Translations under genes and position numbers: made by a program
NCBI GenBank assembly: GCA_017444505.1
Contig: JAFSWK010000127.1
Coordinates: 1 to 11,126, forward strand
DNA from: Rhodocyclaceae bacterium
GTDB lineage: Bacteria; Pseudomonadota; Gammaproteobacteria; Burkholderiales; Rhodocyclaceae
Direction of reading: 5' to 3'
Length of the DNA: 11,126 bases
Notes under the pieces: generated by a model
Told to the model about the DNA's origin: nothing
Seen by the model: the letters and a program-made list of their open reading frames with translations, nothing else
Databases searched by the model: none
Part shown: positions 1-7,361 of the stretch, piece by piece
Layout of the letters: each line of letters starts with the position of its first letter
How positions within the stretch are numbered: position 1 is the stretch's first letter

Positions 1-496
1 GGACGGAGGTGCGGCTGACGTTCTCCACCTGGTCGCGCACGTTCAGCTCACACAGGGCGTTGATGCGCGCGGTCTCGTCCGGCAAAGCGTCAAGCATGGC
101 GGCGTGGCGTTCGCGCACGTCTTGCACGTGGCGCAGCCAGTTATCGACCAGACCAAGCTGCTGGTTGCGCAGCGCGGCAGTGACACCGCCGCAGCCATAA
201 TGCCCGACGACGAGGATGTGTTCGACCTGCAAAACGTCGACGGCGTACTGGATGACGGAAAGCGCGTTCAAATCCGTATGCACGACGAGGTTGGCGACGT
301 TGCGGTGCACGAACACTTCGCCCGGGTCCAGACCAATAATCTGGTTGGCGGGCACGCGGCTATCGGAACAGCCAATCCACAAATAACGCGGCGCTTGCTG
401 TTTGAGCAGACGACGGAAAAAGTCGGGGTCGGTTTGCTGGTTGCTGGCCGACCATTCGTGGTTGTTGTCAAACAGGGTTTGCAGCTCGTGCGTCAT
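1..496 (-). CDS. can: Beta-carbonic anhydrase, Can type (partial, C-terminus beyond window)
   Basis: Cytoplasmic zinc enzyme interconverting CO2 and bicarbonate. The first 165 codons are present and the 3' end lies off the left edge. Reading down from ATG at 494-496, the protein begins MTHELQTLFDNNHEWSAS and aligns closely with the start of E. coli Can as I recall it. Visible signatures are CSDSR (zinc ligand Cys43, Asp45-Arg47 dyad) and GHYGCGG (zinc ligands His99 and Cys102). Trp40, Gly42 and Arg65 match residues forming the non-catalytic bicarbonate pocket of type II beta enzymes, which suggests allosteric bicarbonate control (inference). It is the last visible gene of the ampG-SMUG1-can unit, 57 bases after the glycosylase stop. 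The 20 bases before the ATG are pyrimidine-rich with no Shine-Dalgarno match, so translation may depend on upstream coupling. Start chosen by family alignment. Confidence 0.95.
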   Translation of the reverse strand, partial: MTHELQTLFDNNHEWSASNQQTDPDFFRRLLKQQAPRYLWIGCSDSRVPANQIIGLDPGEVFVHRNVANLVVHTDLNALSVIQYAVDVLQVEHILVVGHYGCGGVTAALRNQQLGLVDNWLRHVQDVRERHAAMLDALPDETARINALCELNVRDQVENVSRTSV

Positions 497-532
497 GTTG
501 GGGGGAGGATGAAAACGAAACGGCGGCAATCT

Positions 533-547
533 TGCTGCAACGCAGCA
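533..547 (-). other. Small intercistronic stem-loop between SMUG1 and can
   Basis: On the transcribed minus strand TGCTGC-GTT-GCAGCA forms a 6-bp stem with a 3-base loop, starting 6 bases after the glycosylase stop codon. No U-run follows, so it is unlikely to be an efficient intrinsic terminator. It could be a processing or stability element between the two cistrons, or chance in GC-rich DNA. Confidence 0.25.
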
Positions 548-553
548 GCGCCG

Positions 554-1282
554 TCAATGCCAGATGCCTTGTTCTTGTAACTGACGGGTGGCCGCCTGCG
601 CCCAGCCGCGATTGGCTGCGGGGCTGGCGGGGCTGGGGTGCAACACTTGCCCGATGCGCACTTGCGTTTGTGCGCCCAGGGCGGCTGCGGCGCGTTTGGC
701 GCTCCATGCGCCGACGCCGACCAGATGCTGCGGACGCAATATTTCCACGGCGCGGCGCAGGTGTTCGTCACAGGCGGCGAGCAGTGCGGTTTGTTGCTGC
801 GCGGGGAGTTTGTCGGGCGTGAGGTTGCGCGTGCCGTCCAGAAAGAGCAGCGGGCAGTAGTTGAGCACGAAGTGCTCGGCAAAAAAGGCGTCCGGTGTCG
901 TGAAACGTTCGGCAAACAAGCCCCACAGCCGCCGGCCAGAGACTTCGGAGCGCGGGCAGGCAAAGCCGGTGACGGGTTTGGCGGGGTTTTCACACGCGGG
1001 TTTGCCCACTTCGCCGTGCAGTTTCAACCAGTCGCGCACGGCGGCGATTTCGCCAAAGGGCACGCCGGTTTGCGCCATGCCGAAGGGGCCGGGGTTCATG
1101 CCGAGAAAAATCACGCGGCGCGCGCCCGTGGCATAGCGGCGCAGCCAGCGGGCGTGCACGTCGCGGGCGTAGTCCAGCGGGTTGTAGACATGCGTGGCAG
1201 GCGGCGTGAAGGTCAGCGCGTCCAGACGCGCACGGAGCGCGTCGGCGGCGGCAAGCAGAGCTTCGGCGGTGGGGTTGGTCAT
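554..1282 (-). CDS. SMUG1-type (family 3) uracil-DNA glycosylase
   Basis: Base-excision repair enzyme expected to remove uracil, and probably 5-hydroxymethyluracil, from DNA; 242 residues. Motif 1, GMNPGPFGMAQTGVPFG at residues 61-77, is almost identical to that of human SMUG1 as I recall it and carries the catalytic-region Asn63. Asn141 in NYCPLLFL corresponds to the human uracil-binding Asn163, Phe76 to the base-stacking Phe98, and HPSP with His215 is the second active-site motif. Further SMUG1-specific stretches are CPRSEVSGRRLWG (109-121) and RNLTPDKLPA (152-161). The ATG at 1280-1282 overlaps the ampG stop as ATGA, and a GGAG lies 10 bases upstream, so translation is probably coupled to ampG. 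An in-frame ATG at 1402 would add 40 residues lying inside ampG and is not supported by the family. Family assignment is firm; substrate range is inferred. Confidence 0.94.
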   Translation of the reverse strand: MTNPTAEALLAAADALRARLDALTFTPPATHVYNPLDYARDVHARWLRRYATGARRVIFLGMNPGPFGMAQTGVPFGEIAAVRDWLKLHGEVGKPACENPAKPVTGFACPRSEVSGRRLWGLFAERFTTPDAFFAEHFVLNYCPLLFLDGTRNLTPDKLPAQQQTALLAACDEHLRRAVEILRPQHLVGVGAWSAKRAAAALGAQTQVRIGQVLHPSPASPAANRGWAQAATRQLQEQGIWH

Positions 1283-2583
1283 GCGGTATTGTCTCCGGCG
1301 GGTGCGGGGGTTTCGTTCCAGGGTGCGACGTAGAGCAGCAACAACATGCCCGGCATCGCCAGAAAGAAACACAGCCAGAAAAAGGAAACATAGCCCAGCC
1401 ATTCAATCAGAAAACCCGTGGTGGCATTCACGAAGGTGCGCGGCACGGCGGAAAGGCTGGAAAGCAGCGCAAACTGCGTGGCGGTGAAGGCCGGATGCGT
1501 GGCGCGCGCAATGAAGGCGACAAACGCCGAGGTGCCCAGCCCTACGCCGATGGCTTCCGCGCCGATGACGGCGGCCAGTGAAATGTATTGCCAGCGGCCA
1601 ATTTCCTCGAAGGGGCCGATGGAAGCCAGCCACGCAAAGCCCAGAATGGTGACCGCCTGCACCACGCCAAACAGCCACAGCGCGCGGTTAATGCCCAGTC
1701 GCAGCATCCAGGCGCCGCCGATGATGCCGAAAATCAGCGACGGCCAGAGGCTGGCGTTTTTCGCAATCCAGCCGATGTCGCCGGTGCTGAAGCCCATGTC
1801 GAGATAAAACGGCGTGGCCAGCGCCGTGGCCATGCTGTCGCCCAGTTTGTAGAAAAAGATGAAGGCCAGAATCGCCAGCGCGTAACCGATGCCCTGCCGG
1901 TGGAAAAATTCGTGGAAGGGTTCGACGATGGTCTCGCGCAGCGTGCGCGGCGCGTGCGCATCCAGCGGCGGCTCGTCGGCCAGCACCAGCGTCATGTACA
2001 AACCCGGCAACATAAAGAGCGCAGTAATCACGAAGACCTGCGCCCAGCTCATGTGTTCGGCCAGAATCAAGGACACCGCCCCCGGCACAAAAGCGGAAAT
2101 GCGGTACGCCGCAACATGCACCGAATTGCCCAGCCCCAGTTCGCGGTCGGGCAAAATTTCGCGGCGAAAGGCATCAATCACAATATCCTGGCTGGCCGAA
2201 AAGAAGGCCACCAGAAAACTCAGCACGGCCAGCACAAGGATGTGTTCGCGCGGCGCAAACAGCGCATAGGCCGCCAGCAGCGCCAAAAGACCCAGTTGCG
2301 TCACCAGCATCCAGCCGCGCCGCCGTCCCAGAAACGGCAAGCGCACGCTGTCCATCACCGGCGCCCAGAGGAATTTGACGGTAAAGGGCAGTTGCGTAAG
2401 CGCAAAGGCGCCGATGGTTTTGAGTTCCAGCCCCTCGCTGCGAAACCAGGCCGGCAGCAGACTGAGCAGGAAAAACATCGGCAGGCCGGACGAAAAGCCG
2501 GTAAAAACGCACAGCAACATGCGCCGCGTGCAGATTTCCCGCCACCAGGGTGCTTTTTCCGGCTGCTCCGACAAATCGTTCAC
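1279..2583 (-). CDS. ampG: AmpG-family muropeptide permease (MFS)
   Basis: Inner-membrane transporter that in known cases imports GlcNAc-anhydroMurNAc muropeptides for cell-wall recycling and, where AmpR/AmpC exist, feeds beta-lactamase induction. The protein is 434 residues with about twelve hydrophobic segments, shorter than the roughly 490-residue, 14-helix E. coli protein. Matching motifs in order are FSSGLPMFFLLSLLPAWF, LKTIGAF, LGRRRGWML (the cytoplasmic loop 2-3 MFS motif), SASQDIVIDAFRREILP, FYKLGDSMATAL, GLGTSAFVAF and TATQFALLSSLSAVPR. I chose the GTG at 2581-2583 because AGGAG lies about 5-7 bases upstream on the minus strand (2589-2593) and the hydrophobic core starts soon after. 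An in-frame ATG at 2700 would add 39 residues with no family match and lacks a good ribosome-binding site. First gene of the leftward unit; its TGA overlaps the next ATG. Confidence 0.93.
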   Translation of the reverse strand: MNDLSEQPEKAPWWREICTRRMLLCVFTGFSSGLPMFFLLSLLPAWFRSEGLELKTIGAFALTQLPFTVKFLWAPVMDSVRLPFLGRRRGWMLVTQLGLLALLAAYALFAPREHILVLAVLSFLVAFFSASQDIVIDAFRREILPDRELGLGNSVHVAAYRISAFVPGAVSLILAEHMSWAQVFVITALFMLPGLYMTLVLADEPPLDAHAPRTLRETIVEPFHEFFHRQGIGYALAILAFIFFYKLGDSMATALATPFYLDMGFSTGDIGWIAKNASLWPSLIFGIIGGAWMLRLGINRALWLFGVVQAVTILGFAWLASIGPFEEIGRWQYISLAAVIGAEAIGVGLGTSAFVAFIARATHPAFTATQFALLSSLSAVPRTFVNATTGFLIEWLGYVSFFWLCFFLAMPGMLLLLYVAPWNETPAPAGDNTA

Positions 2584-2642
2584 GCAATCTCCTCGGCTGT
2601 TTCCGCACGGCTTTGCGCACGCTGCGCCGCTTTCCTGACAAG

Positions 2643-2651
2643 TGCTAGAAT
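2643..2651 (+). promoter_or_regulatory. Candidate extended -10 promoter for the Sel1-repeat gene
   Basis: TGCTAGAAT is an extended -10 element (TG, one base, then five of six matches to TATAAT). No good -35 sits 17 bases upstream, which extended -10 promoters tolerate. A start near 2658 would give a leader of about 54 bases that includes the hairpin at 2679-2698. On the opposite strand TAAAAT (2657-2662) could be a -10 for ampG, but no convincing -35 accompanies it. Confidence 0.42.
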
Positions 2652-2678
2652 GCGGAATTTTACCGTTTTTCACAGGCC

Positions 2679-2698
2679 GACGGCGCGGATGCGCCGTC
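2679..2698 (+). other. Perfect 8-bp inverted repeat in the leader of the Sel1-repeat gene
   Basis: GACGGCGC-GGAT-GCGCCGTC forms an all-Watson-Crick 8-bp stem with a 4-base loop, ending 2 bases before the GGAGAAA ribosome-binding site (2701-2707). There is no U-run, so it is not an intrinsic terminator. It may affect translation start or mRNA stability, or be a protein-binding palindrome in the divergent spacer. Confidence 0.5.
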
Positions 2699-2711
2699 AT
2701 GGAGAAATCCC

Positions 2712-4223
2712 GTGTTCCACCCGCATTCCCGCCCGCTGGCGGCCTGTCTGTTTGCCGTCGGACTGCTGCTTGCCAGCCTGCCCGCGCAGGCCGGTTTTGA
2801 AGAAGGCAACGCCGCCTGGCAGGAAGGCAAGTATGACGTGGCGCTGAAAGAATTTACCGCCGCTGCCCGCCGCGGGGACGCCGATGCCAGCTACCGCCTC
2901 GGTGCCATGTATGCCAAGGGCGAAGGCACGCCGCGCAATCTCTATCTTGCCTGGCAATATTTTTATCAGGCCGTCGAGCGCGGCAACCTCACCGCCGTAG
3001 CCGAACTGGGCGACCTTTCCGATTATTTCGACCTCTACCTCTTTTCGCCCGACGTGCCCGCCCCGGGCAAGCGCGGCGCTGCCGTCAAACGCCTGCAACG
3101 CGCCGCCAAAAAAGGCAACGGCAATGCCCTGAACGACCTTGCGCTGATTTACAAGCAAGGCGACGGCGTCAAGCAGGACATGCAAAAGGCGCTGGAATAC
3201 ATCCATCTTGCCATAGAAAAGAACAACCCCTTCGCGCTCACCAACCTGGGGCTGATGTATGGCCGTGGCGACGGCGTGCAGGCCAACCCGGCACGCGCCG
3301 TCGCGCTCTATCAGCAAGCCATTGAACAGGGGCATCCGCGCGCCTACACGTTGCTTGCCCAGCGTCTCATGGATGGCGACGGCATCAAGCGCGATGTCAA
3401 AACCGCCGTGCAGTACTACAACCAGGCCGCCGAAAAAGGCGACGTGCGCGCGCAACTGGCGCTGGCCGACCTGCTGCGCCGAGGCGTCGACAAAATCGTG
3501 CCTGTCGACTCTGACCAGGCCGTGTACTGGTACGAAAAAGCCGCGCAAGCGGGCAATCTGGACGCCCAGATGGTGCTCGCCGACATGTTTGAAAGCGGCC
3601 AGGAAGTCGCCGCCAATCCGCAGCGCGCCGCGCACTGGTACGAAGCCGCCGCCACCCGCAATCACTCGGCGGAAGCGCGCTACCGGCTGGCGCTGCTCTA
3701 CGACACAGGCCGGGGTAACCTGAAGCCCGACCCGAAAGCCGCCGCCCGCTGGTATCTGGAAGGCGCGAAAAACAACGACGCGCAGGCGCAGCAACGTCTG
3801 GCCGAACTCTACGCCTCGGGGCACGGCCTCAAGCGCAACGCGGAAGAAGCCGGACGCTGGCTGGCGCGTGCGGCGGCGGGCTGCTGCGGACAGCCGCCGT
3901 TTAGCAAAATGGTAGAAAAAAGCCCGGCGTTGAATGCCCTGAGCGCAGGCGAAAAGGTGCGCATGTTCCGCCGCGCTGCCCGCGATGGCAATGCCGATGC
4001 GCAAACCACGCTGGGGCGCTGGTACGCCCACGGCGAGCAAGGTTTGCCCGTCGACCGCAACGCCGCCCGGCAATGGCTGGAGCGCGCCGCCAAGCAAAAT
4101 TACGTCCCGGCCAAGACTGCGCTGCGCGAACTGTCTGGCGACAAAAAAGCCGGCGCAGGCAAAAAGGCCGCCCCTGTCCAGGCGGCACCGCCGCCGCCCG
4201 CCCGTGATGGTGGTCAATCCTGA
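2712..4223 (+). CDS. Exported Sel1-repeat (SLR/TPR-like) protein
   Basis: Probable periplasmic scaffold protein of 503 residues. A signal peptide is visible: basic/polar start, hydrophobic core ACLFAVGLLLASL, and an AQA cleavage site after residue 27. The mature part is mostly Sel1-like repeats with the usual pattern A...LG.MY..G.GV..D...A..WY..AA..G. About nine units are recognisable, near residues 57-93, 137-173, 174-209, 210-245, 246-282, 283-320, 321-357, 358-390 and 428-463. The array is interrupted around 100-125 and by a segment at 390-420 that contains a Cys-Cys pair (391-392). The tail (477-500) is Lys/Ala/Pro-rich low complexity. Start is GTG at 2712, with GGAG 7 bases upstream. Such proteins usually mediate protein-protein contacts in envelope or signalling complexes. 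The partner is unknown, and the neighbouring genes (ampG one way, a GTPase the other) do not settle it. Confidence 0.88.
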   Translation: MFHPHSRPLAACLFAVGLLLASLPAQAGFEEGNAAWQEGKYDVALKEFTAAARRGDADASYRLGAMYAKGEGTPRNLYLAWQYFYQAVERGNLTAVAELGDLSDYFDLYLFSPDVPAPGKRGAAVKRLQRAAKKGNGNALNDLALIYKQGDGVKQDMQKALEYIHLAIEKNNPFALTNLGLMYGRGDGVQANPARAVALYQQAIEQGHPRAYTLLAQRLMDGDGIKRDVKTAVQYYNQAAEKGDVRAQLALADLLRRGVDKIVPVDSDQAVYWYEKAAQAGNLDAQMVLADMFESGQEVAANPQRAAHWYEAAATRNHSAEARYRLALLYDTGRGNLKPDPKAAARWYLEGAKNNDAQAQQRLAELYASGHGLKRNAEEAGRWLARAAAGCCGQPPFSKMVEKSPALNALSAGEKVRMFRRAARDGNADAQTTLGRWYAHGEQGLPVDRNAARQWLERAAKQNYVPAKTALRELSGDKKAGAGKKAAPVQAAPPPPARDGGQS

Positions 4224-4347
4224 GTGCGCACTTGCACCGCGCGCCACACCCGGGCGGCAAAAGCGCGTCACAACCCTGTGCGCATATCACCTCCTGCGGG
4301 GGAATGCGTTATCCTTCGGCGTTTCCTAAAACATACCGGTTCATGCG

Positions 4348-6348
4348 ATGCAAGCAGAAAACGAACTGAACCTGATTGATCAGCTCGCCGTATATGGTCG
4401 CTTTCGGGAGCGTGTCGGCGAAACCACCGAGCAGCTCAAGAACTGGCTGACCGAATACAACCTGCTCGACGAATACGGCGAAAAGCGTCTGGAACGCGCA
4501 CTCGCCCGCCTGCATGACGAACGGCTCACCGTCGCCTTTGTCGCGGAATTTTCGCGCGGCAAATCCGAGCTGATCAACGCCATCTTCTTTTCGGATTTTC
4601 CCGACCGCGTCCCGCCCTCCAGCGCCGGGCGCACCACCATGTGTCCCACCGAGCTGCGCGCCCCGCGTCCGGGCGGTATGCCGCGCATCAGCCTGTTGCC
4701 GATTGAGACGGCCACGCTGGGCAGTGTTGCCGAGCTGCGCCGCAACACCGAACACTGGGTCATCAACCCCATTGCCGAGAGCAACCTGCATTCCCTGCAA
4801 GAAGCCTTTTCGCGCGTGCGCGAAACCACCCGGGTGAGCGAAGAAGAATGCCGCCAGCTGGGCTTTGCCATCGACGCCAACGGCCAGAAAGGGCTGCAAC
4901 CGGGCAGCGACGGCATGGTGGAAGTGCCGCGCTGGCGTCACGCCATCATTGAATTCGACCACTCCCTGCTGGCGCAGGGGCTGGTGATTCTCGACACCCC
5001 GGGGCTGAACGCCATCGGTGCCGAACCGGAACTGACCTTCTCGCTGCTGCCCAGTGCGGACGCCGTGCTCTTCATCCTCGCCGCCGACACCGGCGTGACA
5101 CAAAGCGATCTGGCCATCTGGCGCGACTACGTGCGTCCGCGCAGCATGATGGATTCCAAGCGCGGCCAGTTTGTCGTCCTCAACAAAATCGACAGCCTCT
5201 GGGACGGCCTGCGCGATGATGCCGCCATTGACCACGAAATCCACCAGCAAGCCGAAATTGTCGGCGGTATGCTGGGGCTGCCCGCCAGCCAGATTTTCCC
5301 GCTCTCGGCGCAAAAGGCGCTGGTCGGGCGCATCCAGCACCAGCCCGAGCTGGTCAGCAAAAGCCGCATTGAAGTCTTTGAGCGTGCGCTGGCGCACGAC
5401 ATGCTGCCCACCAAAAAGCAGATTGTGGCCGAAAACCTGCACGCCACCGCCAGCGAAATCATCAACCGCGCCCGCGAAACCCTGCTGCTGGAACAAAGCA
5501 ACCTGCAAACCCAGTTGGGCGAACTCGAAGGGCTGCGCGGCAAAAATCACACCGTCATTGAATACATGATGGGCAAAATCGTCGAAGAAAAGAACCGCTT
5601 TGACGACGGACTGAAAAAGTATTACGCCGTGCGCAGTGTCTTTTCTGCGCAATCTTCCAAGCTGCTCGCCAGTCTGGACGCCACCACCTTGCACAAGGAA
5701 AGCCAGCGCGTGCGCCAGCAAATGTTCAAGAGCATTTTCAGCCGCGGGCTGCGCAAGAGCATGGAAGGCTTTTTTGCCTGGCTGCACGCCGCGCTGGCGC
5801 AGGCACAGCGCGACGCGGGCGAAATCACCTCCATGCTGGACGCCACCTACAAGCGTTTCGCCACCGACCACAACCTCAAACTTGCCCCGCCCGTCGGTTT
5901 TTCCCTGCGCCGTTTCGAGCGCGAAATCCGTCGTTTGCGGGAAGTCTATGAGCGCAAGGTCAGCGGCTCGTTCTTCCTCGTCGGTCTGGAACAGCGGGTG
6001 CTGACGCAAAAATTCTTCGACACCGTCGCCAGTCAGGCGCGTAACACCTTTGATATTGCCGGCCACGAAGCCGAGCAATGGCTCAACGGTGCCATCACGC
6101 CGCTGGAATCGCAGATTCGCGAACACCAGTTGCAGCTCAAGCGTCGTCTGGACGGCGTCAAGCGCATCAGTGAGACCACCGACGCACTGGAACCGCGCGT
6201 CACCGAACTGGAAACGCTGCGCGAAAGCGTCCAGCAGCGCCTGCTGCGTCTGACCGAACACGCCGAGCGCATCTACCAGGCGCTGGGGCTGGAAGACAGC
6301 AGCGCCCAAAACGCGCAGAACGCCCCCGCCGCCGATACGCCCACATGA
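4348..6348 (+). CDS. Dynamin-like large GTPase
   Basis: Predicted GTPase of 666 residues related to bacterial dynamin-like proteins. GTPase motifs are G1 AEFSRGKS (66-73), with Ala where the first P-loop Gly usually sits; G2 threonines in AGRTTMCPTEL (96-97); G3 DTPG (216-219); G4 NKID (279-282); and a G5-like SAQKAL (320-325). The remaining 340 residues are rich in Leu, Glu, Arg and Gln and look helical or coiled, with stretches near 360-400, 515-550 and 585-645, as expected of a dynamin-type stalk. I see no transmembrane segment. The hydrophobic patch FFLVGL (542-547) could be a membrane-contacting tip, but that is a guess. The start lacks an obvious Shine-Dalgarno; a weak -10-like TATCCT lies at 4310-4315. 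Its stop overlaps the lipA ATG by four bases, implying co-translation. Family role in membrane remodelling or stress is known; the role here is not. Confidence 0.88.
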   Translation: MQAENELNLIDQLAVYGRFRERVGETTEQLKNWLTEYNLLDEYGEKRLERALARLHDERLTVAFVAEFSRGKSELINAIFFSDFPDRVPPSSAGRTTMCPTELRAPRPGGMPRISLLPIETATLGSVAELRRNTEHWVINPIAESNLHSLQEAFSRVRETTRVSEEECRQLGFAIDANGQKGLQPGSDGMVEVPRWRHAIIEFDHSLLAQGLVILDTPGLNAIGAEPELTFSLLPSADAVLFILAADTGVTQSDLAIWRDYVRPRSMMDSKRGQFVVLNKIDSLWDGLRDDAAIDHEIHQQAEIVGGMLGLPASQIFPLSAQKALVGRIQHQPELVSKSRIEVFERALAHDMLPTKKQIVAENLHATASEIINRARETLLLEQSNLQTQLGELEGLRGKNHTVIEYMMGKIVEEKNRFDDGLKKYYAVRSVFSAQSSKLLASLDATTLHKESQRVRQQMFKSIFSRGLRKSMEGFFAWLHAALAQAQRDAGEITSMLDATYKRFATDHNLKLAPPVGFSLRRFEREIRRLREVYERKVSGSFFLVGLEQRVLTQKFFDTVASQARNTFDIAGHEAEQWLNGAITPLESQIREHQLQLKRRLDGVKRISETTDALEPRVTELETLRESVQQRLLRLTEHAERIYQALGLEDSSAQNAQNAPAADTPT

Positions 6349-7307
6349 GCACCTCCGGGCAACAGCCCCCCGTCAAGCAGCGCGGCGCGGAAAAAACCGC
6401 CCGCATTCCGGTCAAGATTGTTCCTGCCGAGCGGCTGAAAAAACCCGAATGGATTCGCATCCGCCTGGCCGGTGGCGAAGATGCCGCGCGGTTTCAGAGC
6501 ATCAAGGACACGCTGCGTAGCCAAAAGCTGCACACCGTCTGCGAAGAAGCCAGTTGCCCGAACATTCACGAATGCTTCGGCAAAGGCACGGCCAGCTTCA
6601 TGATTATGGGCGACATCTGCACCCGCCGTTGTCCCTTCTGCGACGTCGGCCACGGGCGCCCCGCCCCGCTCGATAGCGAAGAACCCGCGCATCTGGCGCA
6701 AACCATCGCCGCCATGCAGTTGCAATACGTCGTCATCACCTCGGTCGACCGCGATGATTTGCGCGATGGCGGCGCGCAGCATTACGTCGAGTGCATCCGC
6801 GCCATCCGCAAGCAATCCCCGCACACCCGCATTGAAATCCTCGTGCCCGATTTTCGCGGACGCATGGAACTGGCGCTGGACATTCTCGGCGAAGCGCTGC
6901 CCGACGTGCTCAACCACAATCTGGAAACCGTCCCCCGCCTCTACCGGCAAGCGCGCCCCGGCGCGGACTACGCCCATTCGCTGCGCCTGCTCAAGGAATT
7001 CAAGGCGCGTCACCCGCAAGTGGCCAGCAAATCCGGCCTGATGGTCGGGCTGGGTGAGACCGACGACGAAATCCTCGCCGTCATGCAAGACTTGCGCGCC
7101 CATGACGTCGACATGCTCACCATCGGCCAGTATTTGCAACCTTCCCGTGGCCATCTGCCCGTGCTGCGCTACGTGCCGCCCGCCACCTTCCAGCGTTTTG
7201 CCGAGGAAGCGGCGAAAATGGGCTTTCGCAGCGCCGCCTGCGCCCCGATGGTGCGTTCCAGCTACTGGGCTGACCGTCAGGCGCACGGTGCCGGTGTTGT
7301 CCCCTGA
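6345..7307 (+). CDS. lipA: Lipoyl synthase LipA
   Basis: Radical-SAM enzyme that inserts two sulfurs into octanoyl groups on lipoyl domains (pyruvate and 2-oxoglutarate dehydrogenases, glycine cleavage H protein). It has 320 residues, the usual length. The auxiliary 4Fe-4S cluster motif CEEASCPNIHEC supplies Cys66, Cys71 and Cys77. The radical-SAM cluster motif CTRRCPFC supplies Cys92, Cys96 and Cys99. The C-terminal RSSY signature is at 304-307, where a serine ligates the auxiliary cluster in characterised LipA. Other LipA hallmarks are FMIMGDICTRRC, ITSVDRDDLRDGGA and LMVGLGETDDE. The ATG overlaps the GTPase stop (ATGA at 6345-6348) and has no strong ribosome-binding site of its own, so translation is probably coupled. 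lipB is not seen in the window. The long N-terminal basic segment (about residues 1-35) is typical of beta- and gammaproteobacterial LipA. Confidence 0.98.
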   Translation: MSTSGQQPPVKQRGAEKTARIPVKIVPAERLKKPEWIRIRLAGGEDAARFQSIKDTLRSQKLHTVCEEASCPNIHECFGKGTASFMIMGDICTRRCPFCDVGHGRPAPLDSEEPAHLAQTIAAMQLQYVVITSVDRDDLRDGGAQHYVECIRAIRKQSPHTRIEILVPDFRGRMELALDILGEALPDVLNHNLETVPRLYRQARPGADYAHSLRLLKEFKARHPQVASKSGLMVGLGETDDEILAVMQDLRAHDVDMLTIGQYLQPSRGHLPVLRYVPPATFQRFAEEAAKMGFRSAACAPMVRSSYWADRQAHGAGVVP

Positions 7308-7361
7308 GTCGTCCGCATCCTCACCTGCTTTTTCCACTGCCCACCCGAAAGGAAACCGCCC

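Noticed and set aside
1283..1402. Upstream ATG (1402) as the SMUG1 start
   Set aside because: It would lie deep in ampG and add 40 residues unlike the family; ATG 1282 forms a coupled ATGA overlap with GGAG upstream.
2584..2700. Upstream ATG (2700) as the ampG start
   Set aside because: The extra 39 residues have no similarity to AmpG, and the GTG at 2583 has a strong AGGAG at correct spacing.
1588..2847. 419-codon plus-strand open frame opposite ampG
   Set aside because: Its Gln/Arg/His-rich composition is typical of a shadow of a membrane protein; AmpG on the other strand is certain.
4223..4232. 10-base palindrome AGTGCGCACT overlapping the Sel1-repeat gene stop
   Set aside because: No loop, no U-run and no recognised binding motif; likely chance in GC-rich DNA.
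2697..4271. 524-codon minus-strand open frame opposite the Sel1-repeat gene
   Set aside because: It mirrors the GC-biased codons of a clear gene, its composition is a Gly/Val/Ala/Arg/Phe mix without domains, and it lacks a ribosome-binding site. Treated as an antisense shadow.
4309..6309. 666-codon minus-strand open frame opposite the GTPase gene
   Set aside because: It has the same length as the GTPase by coincidence of codon bias. It shows no recognisable motifs, whereas the plus strand carries intact G1, G3 and G4 motifs.
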